Shown here: in pieces, positions 54,461 through 62,170 of the stretch | Numbering within the stretch: position 1 is the first letter of the stretch | How the letters are laid out: each line of letters starts with the position of its first letter | Program-made: the position numbers and the translations under genes | Assembly: GCA_903833215.1 (NCBI GenBank) | Contig: CAILEM010000154.1 | Span: forward strand, 1-64,000 | Source: an uncultured Armatimonadota bacterium | GTDB lineage: Bacteria; Armatimonadota; Fimbriimonadia; Fimbriimonadales; Fimbriimonadaceae | Direction of reading: 5' to 3' | Length of the DNA: 64,000 nucleotides | Notes under the pieces: model-generated | Told to the model about the DNA's origin: nothing | The model's database searches: none | The model's input: only the letters and a program-made list of their open reading frames with translations

Positions 54461-54475
54461 GTCGTCGAAAGCAAA

Positions 54476-56284
54476 TTAGCCTTTTGACTCGTCGTTCGCA
54501 GCCTCTATCCGTTCAAGTTCGATCGGATGGTGATGCTGCATTTCTTCATGAGATAGTGTTCCCGTGAGCCAAACCTTGCTCATGGGGAAGTTATCTGGGT
54601 TGAAGTGTTCGTTGTAGAGGTGCCACATGATGATGGCGCTGAAGGCAAGGGTTGCTTCCCATCCGTGAGCAACGACGGCGACAGCCACTGCCTGCTCTGG
54701 GAGGCGATTGCCCCAGTAGATTGGGAACCACAGGATAAATCCCGTAAGAACCATGATTGGGACGCCCCAATATTCGGCCAAGTAATCCATCTTTTGCCGG
54801 AATTGGAATCGATCGTATTTGGGCTCCGAGTTGGCCAACCCCACGTATGCCAGAGAGGTGTGGAAGAAGTCTCGCACATCTTTCATGTTGGGGAGCATGG
54901 TGAGAGCACTGAACTTAAAGCCCTGCTTCTTCCATCGCCAAAGGAGATCTAAGACGTGCCAAGTCCAGATGAAGATCAGCGTGACGGCGCCGATTCGGTG
55001 GATCATACGTGCACCCGTGAGGCCCCCAATAAAGGACCAAGGCTGGTGAAGAACGTCCACCTGGAAGAATCGTAAGGGCATTCCCGTAAGAATGAGTAGC
55101 GTAAAGCTAACCATTAACAGGATGTGCTGAATACGATGCACCTTGTCGAAACGCGTGTAATGCGGTTGCGGTGCGGTTTGATTTCCATTGGCCGGATTCT
55201 TTGCTCGCGTTACAAAGTACACGAGATAAGCGAGTAACAGCACCCCAATAGACGCCGCGAAGCAATATGTTGCTTCGAGAACCCTATCGAATGCAGCTAC
55301 GGTGAGTGCGACAACCATCCCCATAAAGCTCAGCGAAGTCAGCAAAGCGGGAATTCGACCGCTGCGTGGGGGAACTTTGCCGAAGACCTTCTTCCTAAGG
55401 TCGAGAGCAACCCCACCCGTGAGGAACAGAATCATGCCGCCGGTCAACACGCGGAAGAAGAGGTCTATCGCGTGGAGAATCGGCCCCTTCTTTACCATTA
55501 GTCTGAGGTGGTTGGCCCCCGACATCGCAAACGTAACGTTCGCGCCAGGGTGGCAGTCAGGCTTGCTACACAACATCGCCCCGTTGGCGCGGTTTGTGTG
55601 TGCTTTCGGGTTTTCCGGAGGGAGCACGTCGTGTACCCCGTGGCAGTCGATGCAGATCGCTGCTTTAAGGTTCTTGAACTTCAAGACTGCCTTACCGTGG
55701 AAGCTCTCGTTATATGACGAGACGGCGTCGGTATCGACCCCGTATTTGCTCATTCGGTCGACCTGCTGGTGGCACGAACTACATAGCAGAGCAGTATTGG
55801 CCCGGGTCGCGCTTTTCACAGCAACGACATCGTGGGAATCTCCATTCGCGTGACACGTTACGCACGTGGGATGATCTCCCTTGGATTTGTCCGGATGAGA
55901 GTGCGAACTTTGGCTATAGGCATCCTGCTCTTCTGCATGGCACTTTCCGCAGGTGGCCTTGTCCGCTCGCATCTCCTTGGTATGAGGGAATGTGTTTATG
56001 GAGGAGTGACAGTCTTGACACTTGAGGTCCTTGTGAACGCTCTTGCCAAGTGCCTTATCGTGCACTGCTTTGAAGCCTTCTTGGGCTTCAGCATGGCAGG
56101 CCATGCATGCGGCAGTGTCTTGTGAGTCGATCTTGTCAGCCGAATTTGCGTCTGGTTTGGCCGGCTTTGCTTGGCCGGCCATCGCCACACATCCTATAAC
56201 TAACAAGGCGAGGGCGAAACTTGGAAGTGTTACGGCTCTAAGTTTCGCAAACTGAAATAGGCGGAGGATGCGCGACTTATCCAT
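54476..56284 (-). CDS. Multihaem cytochrome c fused to a cytochrome b561-type membrane domain
   Basis: 602 residues. Signal/TM at residues ~18-37. Six CxxCH haem sites (CMACH, CQDCH, CGKCH, CVTCH, CSSCH, CIDCH) plus one CSKPDCH with four-residue spacing, all in the first ~250 residues. The rest has about five TM helices, with His residues in VHRIQHILLMVSFTLL, MIHRIGAVTLIFIWTWH and HGWEATLAFSAIIMWHLYNEH suited to b-type haem. The fusion would carry electrons between periplasmic multihaem carriers and the membrane, perhaps the quinone pool. Co-transcribed with a monohaem cytochrome (23-base gap). Confidence 0.9.
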   Translation of the reverse strand: MDKSRILRLFQFAKLRAVTLPSFALALLVIGCVAMAGQAKPAKPDANSADKIDSQDTAACMACHAEAQEGFKAVHDKALGKSVHKDLKCQDCHSSINTFPHTKEMRADKATCGKCHAEEQDAYSQSSHSHPDKSKGDHPTCVTCHANGDSHDVVAVKSATRANTALLCSSCHQQVDRMSKYGVDTDAVSSYNESFHGKAVLKFKNLKAAICIDCHGVHDVLPPENPKAHTNRANGAMLCSKPDCHPGANVTFAMSGANHLRLMVKKGPILHAIDLFFRVLTGGMILFLTGGVALDLRKKVFGKVPPRSGRIPALLTSLSFMGMVVALTVAAFDRVLEATYCFAASIGVLLLAYLVYFVTRAKNPANGNQTAPQPHYTRFDKVHRIQHILLMVSFTLLILTGMPLRFFQVDVLHQPWSFIGGLTGARMIHRIGAVTLIFIWTWHVLDLLWRWKKQGFKFSALTMLPNMKDVRDFFHTSLAYVGLANSEPKYDRFQFRQKMDYLAEYWGVPIMVLTGFILWFPIYWGNRLPEQAVAVAVVAHGWEATLAFSAIIMWHLYNEHFNPDNFPMSKVWLTGTLSHEEMQHHHPIELERIEAANDESKG

Positions 56285-56307
56285 TTTTGGGCTACGCCCC
56301 CTTTTGG

Positions 56308-56634
56308 CTAGTCGACTCCAGGATTCTTTCCAGCTTTGATCTTATCGATATTCTTTGTGCCGGTCTTGGTCGAATCGAGGTTATCGATCTTGTGCAAGAT
56401 TTCAGCGGTGAGTTTTTTGGTGTTGGCCGCCTTCATAACGACCTGCATATCCTTGCCATATGCGTTCAATTTGCCGCCAAATTTCTTGACATGGCATACC
56501 GCGCAAGAGGCTTTTGCCAACGGAGAATCGGCGGGAATGTTGTACGTCTTTGTGAAGACGCTGTTGAAGCTTGCTAACGCGAGTGCGACGACCGAACACG
56601 CTGCAAGACCAGAAAGTGTCAAAAATCGCTTCAT
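56308..56634 (-). CDS. Small exported monohaem cytochrome c
   Basis: 108 residues. Signal MKRFLTLSGLAACSVVALALA; one haem site CAVCH (residues 44-48), with KNIDKIKAGKNPGVD at the end. No distal Met is obvious. Upstream of the multihaem fusion in the same direction, it may exchange electrons with it. Confidence 0.8.
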   Translation of the reverse strand: MKRFLTLSGLAACSVVALALASFNSVFTKTYNIPADSPLAKASCAVCHVKKFGGKLNAYGKDMQVVMKAANTKKLTAEILHKIDNLDSTKTGTKNIDKIKAGKNPGVD

Positions 56635-57057
56635 GCGATACCTCCCATTGCTGCCTCCATCAGTGGAGGCTCAAGGGACGTCCGGTCGCCGCTGACGCAG
56701 ACTCCCTACCTCTAAAAGTGTGGGCAATTCATCGCAAGATTCCATGGAATGAGTTGTGTGTCAGGGAAAAGGTTTCTAGACGTATGTCTGCTTTGAATAT
56801 AAGCATGTTTATTCTGTAAAGCTGCACAGAATCGGTAGACACGCTTCATCGACCGAGATGATCCGTCTACTAAACACTAATCTTTTCTAACGAAGACTCT
56901 GCGGTTCTGATTGCCCTGTTGACGAGTACACGCCACTACTGGGACATAGAGTTCATTTCGACTGATGCTTCTGGGAAGGTAACGCTTACAACTTGCCGAA
57001 ATGCAATCGATGCCACCACTGGTTCTGTTGAACTCAGACCTCAGACTCCTCTCGCAT
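56635..57057. other. Gene-free 423-base gap
   Basis: No supported open frame. It must hold the promoter of the minus cytochrome genes. ATTCTGT (56811) and ACAGAAT (56826) form an inverted repeat with an eight-base spacer, which could be an operator. Nothing else stands out. Confidence 0.5.
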
Positions 57058-57375
57058 TCAGCGCACGTAGTCGAGGCCGTGTGACTTAACGAGAGAGAGT
57101 AGCTTCAAAGCCGCACCAGACGCCTTTCGCTCACCTCTCTCCCACTGACTAACGGTATTTAGGCTCACTCCCAGCGTTCGAGCGAGTACAGCTTGACTCA
57201 CGCGCTCTCGCGTTCGAAGTGCCGCGACATCCTCGGCACTCATTTCGGGCGTCGGTGTTAAGCACTTTTCGTCGAACCGACGCATGGTCGTCTTGTCTAC
57301 AAGATTCGACTCGAATAGGTCGGTGACGCCTTCGTGAAGGCTCCTCATTAAGTCATTTTTGTAAGTTCTCACCAT
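57058..57375 (-). CDS. XRE-family HTH protein (HigA/NadS-like antitoxin type)
   Basis: 105 residues. The helix-turn-helix at residues ~58-85 reads RERVSQAVLARTLGVSLNTV, followed by SQWERGERKAS. The N-terminal extension with DLMRSLHEGVTDLFE is typical of antitoxin-like regulators normally downstream of a HigB/RelE toxin. No toxin is adjacent: the gene three bases upstream encodes a BNR-type protein. Likely an orphan regulator, possibly of the upstream gene. Confidence 0.75.
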   Translation of the reverse strand: MVRTYKNDLMRSLHEGVTDLFESNLVDKTTMRRFDEKCLTPTPEMSAEDVAALRTRERVSQAVLARTLGVSLNTVSQWERGERKASGAALKLLSLVKSHGLDYVR

Positions 57376-57378
57376 CTT

Positions 57379-58449
57379 CTAAGTTCCCTCAGTTTGCCCG
57401 ACTCGAAGAGAGAAGATCCGGCCCGTTGGATCTGCCCAAACAGCAAATGCGCCTCCTGAGGTGGAGGTGATCGCAGGATTCGATCCGGGACCTAGGATCA
57501 TCGGTTGGTCGGCACCACGTTTGAGCATAATTTGCCCCAGCGATTGCCACGTGACAATGGGTCCGGATTTGGAATTCGCAATCCATGGTTGCGTACCTGG
57601 TCCGACTTCTATCTCGGGTTGGCCGGGACGGCAAATATAGCTTGTTTCTTTGCGACGCCACACGGATGTGACGGCTCCATCTTCGGCGAATGAGATTGCA
57701 CCACCATCCATGGGACAGTAGTTGAGCAGCCAACTTCCTATGCCCAGTTTCTGGGCTGGTTTGAAGCTTTTCCCGTTATCGCTTGATCGGCTGAGGAACA
57801 TATCGCGGTATCCGCCCAGGGCATTTCGAAACATCACGGCGATGTCTCCAGTCGGGCTGAATTGAATCGATGGATGGCAGCACTCGCAGACGTGGCCATC
57901 CGGAGATCGGTATACCATCGAGTTCTTTGTCCAAGAGGCGCCCCCATCGCTTGATGCCGAAGCCCAGACTTCGGTTCCTTTGTTTCTCAAGTCCAACCAT
58001 GTGCATGCAATGCGCCCGTCTGAGCTCGATGCCATGGCATGTAAGCCTTCGCGTGCCGACCCATCGGAATCGTTGACTCGCGCGGGCCCGACCCAATGAT
58101 TCCCGTTATCTGTCGACCTAAAGGACACCAGATCGCCGTCCCGTCCGCCCCCCTTGAGACCATAAACAGCGGTTATTACCACCGCTGACTTCGTTACTGC
58201 AATCCGGGGTCCTCGGCGCATTCCAAGCGCCAAATGACCCGACGTGGGGATGGGAATCGGGGCGCTAAAGGTGTTTCCACGATCGCTGGAGCGAAACAGG
58301 AATAGTCGGTCACCATTACCGCATACGACATAGACTCGATTTTCAAACGCGACGACTTGGGGATCGACACCAGAAAAACCAGCCGGACTTATCTGAGTTG
58401 GGACAAGTTTGGTGGCGGCCAAAATGAAAAGGGCAATCGCAGTAACCAC
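57379..58449 (-). CDS. Secreted BNR/Asp-box repeat protein (sialidase-like fold)
   Basis: 356 residues with an N-terminal hydrophobic signal. Asp-box-like motifs FRSSDRGNTFSAP, FRSTDNGNHWVGP, SASSDGGASWTKN and LSRSSDNGKSFKPA place it in the six-bladed BNR propeller group. Exo-sialidases share this fold but the Arg triad and nucleophile Tyr are not confirmed, so only a fold is claimed. Followed closely by the XRE gene. Confidence 0.78.
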   Translation of the reverse strand: MVTAIALFILAATKLVPTQISPAGFSGVDPQVVAFENRVYVVCGNGDRLFLFRSSDRGNTFSAPIPIPTSGHLALGMRRGPRIAVTKSAVVITAVYGLKGGGRDGDLVSFRSTDNGNHWVGPARVNDSDGSAREGLHAMASSSDGRIACTWLDLRNKGTEVWASASSDGGASWTKNSMVYRSPDGHVCECCHPSIQFSPTGDIAVMFRNALGGYRDMFLSRSSDNGKSFKPAQKLGIGSWLLNYCPMDGGAISFAEDGAVTSVWRRKETSYICRPGQPEIEVGPGTQPWIANSKSGPIVTWQSLGQIMLKRGADQPMILGPGSNPAITSTSGGAFAVWADPTGRIFSLRVGQTEGT

Positions 58450-58482
58450 GCCCCATTATGAGAAGCAGACCATGGCCACCTT

Positions 58483-59748
58483 TCAGGATTGGCTCGAAAA
58501 GCCCTGCACGGTGCTGCTCAATATCGTGAGCGTCGCTGCTCCTTTTCCAATCGCGGGCGGAGAAAGCAATTCTCTAATCCGACTGAAAACTTGGGATTTA
58601 GCTTCAGCCGGTAGGCCTTGAAAGGCTGAAGAGTAGATCATTGGACTGCATCGGTATCGGAGAAGCCGTGCCTTGAGATCAAGCTCGCTGAGTCGGTGTC
58701 CGCCTTTGTCTTGCGGTGAACTTGCCGAATACATTGTCGTGAAGGAACTGGTGCCCTTGATCGGTGAGGTGAATTTGGGCTCCTCGAGTCCCGTAAGAGC
58801 AAAAACGAGTGGTTCGCAAGCGCTCTTCACGCGATCGTGAATCGTTTCGGCGACATGTTCGGCGGAAAAGCCAAACTTACGAAGTCCCTCCGCATCCTTC
58901 AAAGCATTCCGAGACAGGAACCCGGCTTTCGTAATGAGATTCTGAATCACCATTTGCTGCTCGGCAACCATGAGCGCGACGATATCCGAGTGTGGCGTCA
59001 GATATCCATCGACATCGAAATATGGGTGTAAGTCGGTGACGTTGGCACCTTTTTCGATATTGATGGTTGGGGACTGCTCGTTCCCCCGCGCCACCTCATT
59101 TCCCATGTGCCGTTGCTCACCATGGGTGCCAGTGACGTACCACCCACCCCATCGCTCTTTCATCGGACTCGTGGGACCGGTGATGAAGGAGCCGCCCGCC
59201 AGCATCGCTGTGCCATCTGGCCCCGCATAGACCGACCGTGCCATGAGACCAGGGACGTGCTTCGTCATGCCAGAGTTGTGACACTGCAGGCACTCGTCGT
59301 TTTGCCGCACGGGCTTCGCCTTTGGCGTAACCTCATTTGTCAGAAGAAAGAACACTGGACCCACTTGGGGATCAATCCCGACGACTTCCATGTACGGTGC
59401 GCCTGGAATCCAACCCACATAGGCGTGATCGTTGAAGTAAAGCGCGCGAGGGGTGGTTGGCGAGATATGCGCCGATTGAAGGCTCGTTTTGGAAAAGACG
59501 AGAATCTGTGATGTAGGAGAGATGTCCAGATGCTTCAGCAGCGACCGCAGGTAGCCCTGCTTTGGTTCGTAAGTGAGTTGAGCGGAACCCGACTGAATCT
59601 TGGAGATAAGTTGTGTGACCGGGTCTGCAACTTTTGCCGCGAGATACTGAGCCTCAAACTCGTTGTCAGAGCTTTGACGAAGCGCCGCGACGGCAAACGG
59701 GCTCAGGACCAGGCTCCAAATCACCAAGCTGCGGACATGCTTGAACAT
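58483..59748 (-). CDS. Exported protein with single haem-c site, unknown function
   Basis: 421 residues from the ATG at 59748 (open to 59766). Signal MFKHVRSLVIWSLVLSPFAVAAL. One haem-binding site, DECLQCHNSGMTKHVP. The context GIDPQVGPVFFLLTNEVTPK and MLAGGSFITGPTSPMKERWGG resembles haem-c proteins with a DUF shared by planctomycetes and acidobacteria. Electron-transfer or sensing role only guessed. Opposite end overlaps nothing. Confidence 0.7.
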   Translation of the reverse strand: MFKHVRSLVIWSLVLSPFAVAALRQSSDNEFEAQYLAAKVADPVTQLISKIQSGSAQLTYEPKQGYLRSLLKHLDISPTSQILVFSKTSLQSAHISPTTPRALYFNDHAYVGWIPGAPYMEVVGIDPQVGPVFFLLTNEVTPKAKPVRQNDECLQCHNSGMTKHVPGLMARSVYAGPDGTAMLAGGSFITGPTSPMKERWGGWYVTGTHGEQRHMGNEVARGNEQSPTINIEKGANVTDLHPYFDVDGYLTPHSDIVALMVAEQQMVIQNLITKAGFLSRNALKDAEGLRKFGFSAEHVAETIHDRVKSACEPLVFALTGLEEPKFTSPIKGTSSFTTMYSASSPQDKGGHRLSELDLKARLLRYRCSPMIYSSAFQGLPAEAKSQVFSRIRELLSPPAIGKGAATLTILSSTVQGFSSQS

Positions 59749-59808
59749 CTCTCTCAAGCATGGCACTTAGAGATCATCGAAGACTCCCCAATCCCCATGT
59801 CCTTCAGA

Positions 59809-60111
59809 TTACGGATGTTGCGTGATGGCAATGATTGTGATCACGCCCTTGCCTGGACCGTAGTGCCAGAAGACCCGCCATGCCGCCGATACATTGTTTT
59901 CTACATACGCTTCCCAGACTTTTTCTCCGTTAAGCCCTTGAAGGGATCTGAACTCGTGGGTTCGGAGGCTTGGATGCTTTGGACTTTCTTCAAGTAATCC
60001 CAGGCATTTTCGGACCTTCCTCAGCCTCACTAGATCCTGTCTGTCGGGATGGAATTCAAGATCGCGAAGCTGTTCCTTCGCCTCTGGTTGAAAGATCAAC
60101 TCAAAGGCCAC
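59809..60111 (-). CDS. RelE/HigB-type toxin
   Basis: 100 residues. The pattern FELIFQPEAKEQLRDLE at the start, RKCLGLLEESP in the middle, and AAWRVFWHYGPGKGVITII at the end is that of RelE-superfamily mRNA interferases. Five bases after the antitoxin stop, so coupled. The usual catalytic Arg/Lys/Tyr set is suggested by R, K and H near the end but not proven. Confidence 0.78.
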   Translation of the reverse strand: MAFELIFQPEAKEQLRDLEFHPDRQDLVRLRKVRKCLGLLEESPKHPSLRTHEFRSLQGLNGEKVWEAYVENNVSAAWRVFWHYGPGKGVITIIAITQHP

Positions 60112-60116
60112 AATGA

Positions 60117-60401
60117 CTAGTCCTCATCCTCGTCTTCAGCGTATTGAGCAAAGCTTCCAAGGCTCTCTCCTTCGCCACGAGCGGACTGCTCAAGTCCTCT
60201 CCTAACCGATGCTAGAGCCTCTTCGTTTTTCCACAGCCAGAGTTCACTTTTTGGAATGACGGCGACGGGGGTCAGCACAATGGTCCCGTCTGGAGTCTCA
60301 TTGACTTCGTATTGCTCTCCAGCGCGTTCTTTGCCGAGAGACAGTCGACCCGAAGGGTCAAGTTTCCGTATTTCCTTGTGCAGTGGAGAGGTGGCGTGCA
60401 T
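60117..60401 (-). CDS. Antitoxin-like protein (AbrB-like)
   Basis: 94 residues from the ATG at 60401 with AAGGA about eight bases upstream; the frame is open to 60446. PSGRLSLGKERAGEQYEVNE followed by DGTIVLTPVAVIP is an AbrB/swapped-hairpin-like N-terminal domain. The acidic C-terminus ends YAEDEDED. Precedes the RelE-like gene. Confidence 0.75.
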   Translation of the reverse strand: MHATSPLHKEIRKLDPSGRLSLGKERAGEQYEVNETPDGTIVLTPVAVIPKSELWLWKNEEALASVRRGLEQSARGEGESLGSFAQYAEDEDED

Positions 60402-60537
60402 AAAGATTTCCTTCAGAGGGTTCAACCCATTATGGATTGGACCCAAATCATTCTATCTCAATGTGGCCGGATATCAAAATCAACTGCAATGAGTCGCAAC
60501 GTGAGCCATGAGAGCTGGTGCGGCCCACTTCAGTGAT

Positions 60538-60999
60538 ATGCTAACCATCGTGAAACGCATCCTTGCTGCGGTTGCGGTCGTTTTCTCGGGTTGGTCGTGT
60601 AGTGACTCGAAACAGTTCGTTGGCACTTACGACGTCGTCCGGCCAGCGATTGGCAAACCTGCGGATATGCCTCCTGGCCAACGGATGGTCATGGAAGTCA
60701 AGAAGGACGGCACCTGGTACATGCGCGATTTTCTCATCGGATTCGATGGAACCTGGAGCTATGCGAAAGGTGAACTCTCGCTCGTGACGACAATGGGGCC
60801 GGCTGGGAAGTTGGCAAAACCTGACGTCATTGTTCTGCATCCTTCACCCGACCACAAGAAACTCGTGATCATTCGTCCAAAGGCGTACGTGGGAAAACTT
60901 GAATACCTGTGGAACCCAAAGGCATTTCAGGAATGGAATGATCGCGTCACCAAGGCGATGGACGAAGCCAACCGAACCTTCAAAAAGCGGAAGGGCTAG
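60538..60999 (+). CDS. Small lipoprotein-like secreted protein
   Basis: 153 residues from the ATG at 60538; a GTG at 60550 is possible. MLTIVKRILAAVAVVFSGWS is followed by Cys, a lipobox-like SGWSC. The rest has strand-rich text (MRDFLIGFDGTWSYAKGELS) and a basic tail KKRKG. Unknown function. Divergent from the antitoxin gene. Confidence 0.6.
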   Translation: MLTIVKRILAAVAVVFSGWSCSDSKQFVGTYDVVRPAIGKPADMPPGQRMVMEVKKDGTWYMRDFLIGFDGTWSYAKGELSLVTTMGPAGKLAKPDVIVLHPSPDHKKLVIIRPKAYVGKLEYLWNPKAFQEWNDRVTKAMDEANRTFKKRKG

Positions 61000-61018
61000 G
61001 TTGCGTTTGTGAGCCTAT

Positions 61019-61468
61019 ATGCGACCTATGAAGTGGATTCTGCCCGGGCTGCTGGTCTTCATTGGAGGACTTTATTGGGCGTTTACCACGGTGCGGGCTG
61101 AATACCAGCGGATGCTTCATCCTCAACCAACATATCGTGAGTTTGATCGACTGAGCAGGGAACTTCAAGTGATGTTTGGCAACTCAGTGAAGTTGAAAGA
61201 TGTCGATTTATTTGACAACGACATGTGGGCTTTGGTTGGTAAGGTCGAGCCGAGAGATCCTCACCCCGCGGCGGATTGGTTTGCGAAAGTGCCAACTGGC
61301 TCAGGTGGGCAAGTAAAGGTCATGACGGAACAAGGCGTAACTATCTACGCCTCTAACGACACCTGCATTGGTCTCGAGCGAACTCCTGCGGGAGTGCTTT
61401 GTTACGAAGCCAGACATGCCGAATCGATCCTTCAGATTCGAGAGGATTACAGGAACAGGCCCAAATAG
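61019..61468 (+). CDS. Small membrane-anchored protein, unknown
   Basis: 149 residues. One N-terminal TM (ILPGLLVFIGGLYWAFTTV), then a soluble domain with WALVGKVEPRDPHPAADWFA and ILQIREDYRNRPK. Not recognised. Twenty bases after the previous gene; likely one small operon with 60538 and 61485. Confidence 0.55.
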   Translation: MRPMKWILPGLLVFIGGLYWAFTTVRAEYQRMLHPQPTYREFDRLSRELQVMFGNSVKLKDVDLFDNDMWALVGKVEPRDPHPAADWFAKVPTGSGGQVKVMTEQGVTIYASNDTCIGLERTPAGVLCYEARHAESILQIREDYRNRPK

Positions 61469-61484
61469 AGCCCAAAATAAGAAA

Positions 61485-61670
61485 TTGAGGTCGAGAATAC
61501 AACGCGCAGGTTTCTTGCTGTTCATGGTAGGAGTTCTCATGACCACCTACGGCCTACTAACATTGAGTCATGGCCAAGTTATGGGAGGAATCCCCGTTTG
61601 GACTGCCTACTTTGGCGGAACCGCTGCATTCGTGGTGTGCGGATTTCTACTCATGCGCGGATCCAAATGA
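61485..61670 (+). CDS. Small two-helix membrane protein
   Basis: 61 residues from a TTG at 61485 (a frame open from 61368 lies inside the previous gene). Two TM helices: AGFLLFMVGVLMTTYGLL and VWTAYFGGTAAFVVCGFLLM. No further identity. Translation start weakly supported. Confidence 0.45.
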   Translation: MRSRIQRAGFLLFMVGVLMTTYGLLTLSHGQVMGGIPVWTAYFGGTAAFVVCGFLLMRGSK

Positions 61671-61715
61671 TCAGATTTCATGCTTTGATGGTCACCTGCA
61701 GGGTGCACAAGAAAG

Positions 61716-62102
61716 ATGCCAAAGTCTATCCTGAAGCTAACTGTTGGTCTACTGATATCGTCTGTGGCGATGGGTACTTACCTGTGGTGTGCTGAATCTC
61801 GTGCCGCCCGCATGTTCGCGTTCCTAACGGGAAGTTGGTCAGGGATCGAATCTAGTTCGAGACTGGTCTTTTTGCCGAATCATCGCCTAATAGTGACAGG
61901 ACCTGCGATTAGTGGAGTACGGACCAAGCAGTTGAAGTGGTCCTGCGATTTGTTTGGCAACCTAGCAATCGAGCAATACTCTGTTGACTCCGTCGCAACA
62001 TCCTATATTCAAGTCGAATGGGCGGACAAAGCACCCGATCAGATCAAACTAAGTCGCAAGATTTGGCCAGGAATAAGCTGTCTGAATTACAGGAGAAACT
62101 AG
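61716..62102 (+). CDS. Small exported protein, unknown
   Basis: 128 residues. An N-terminal hydrophobic signal (ILKLTVGLLISSVAMGTYLW) precedes a domain with GSWSGIESSSRLVFLPNHRL and SYIQVEWADKAPDQI, resembling small lipocalin-like or extracellular repeat proteins. It ends near the shared terminator at 62119. Confidence 0.5.
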   Translation: MPKSILKLTVGLLISSVAMGTYLWCAESRAARMFAFLTGSWSGIESSSRLVFLPNHRLIVTGPAISGVRTKQLKWSCDLFGNLAIEQYSVDSVATSYIQVEWADKAPDQIKLSRKIWPGISCLNYRRN

Positions 62103-62118
62103 AGTCTGGGATAAATAC

Positions 62119-62155
62119 AATTGGCCCCTCACGACAGTGTCGCGAGAGGCCAATT
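62119..62155. terminator. Convergent terminator hairpin
   Basis: AATTGGCC (62119) pairs with GGCCAATT (62148), with an inner CTC/GAG extension. The plus-strand tail is TTGTTGGG and the minus-strand tail GTATTTATC, so it may end transcripts from both sides. Confidence 0.7.
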
Positions 62156-62170
62156 TTGTTGGGTTGTGGC

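Noticed and set aside
56811-56832. Terminator at the ATTCTGT/ACAGAAT inverted repeat
   Set aside because: Stem of seven A/T-rich pairs without a T-tract; reported only as a possible operator.
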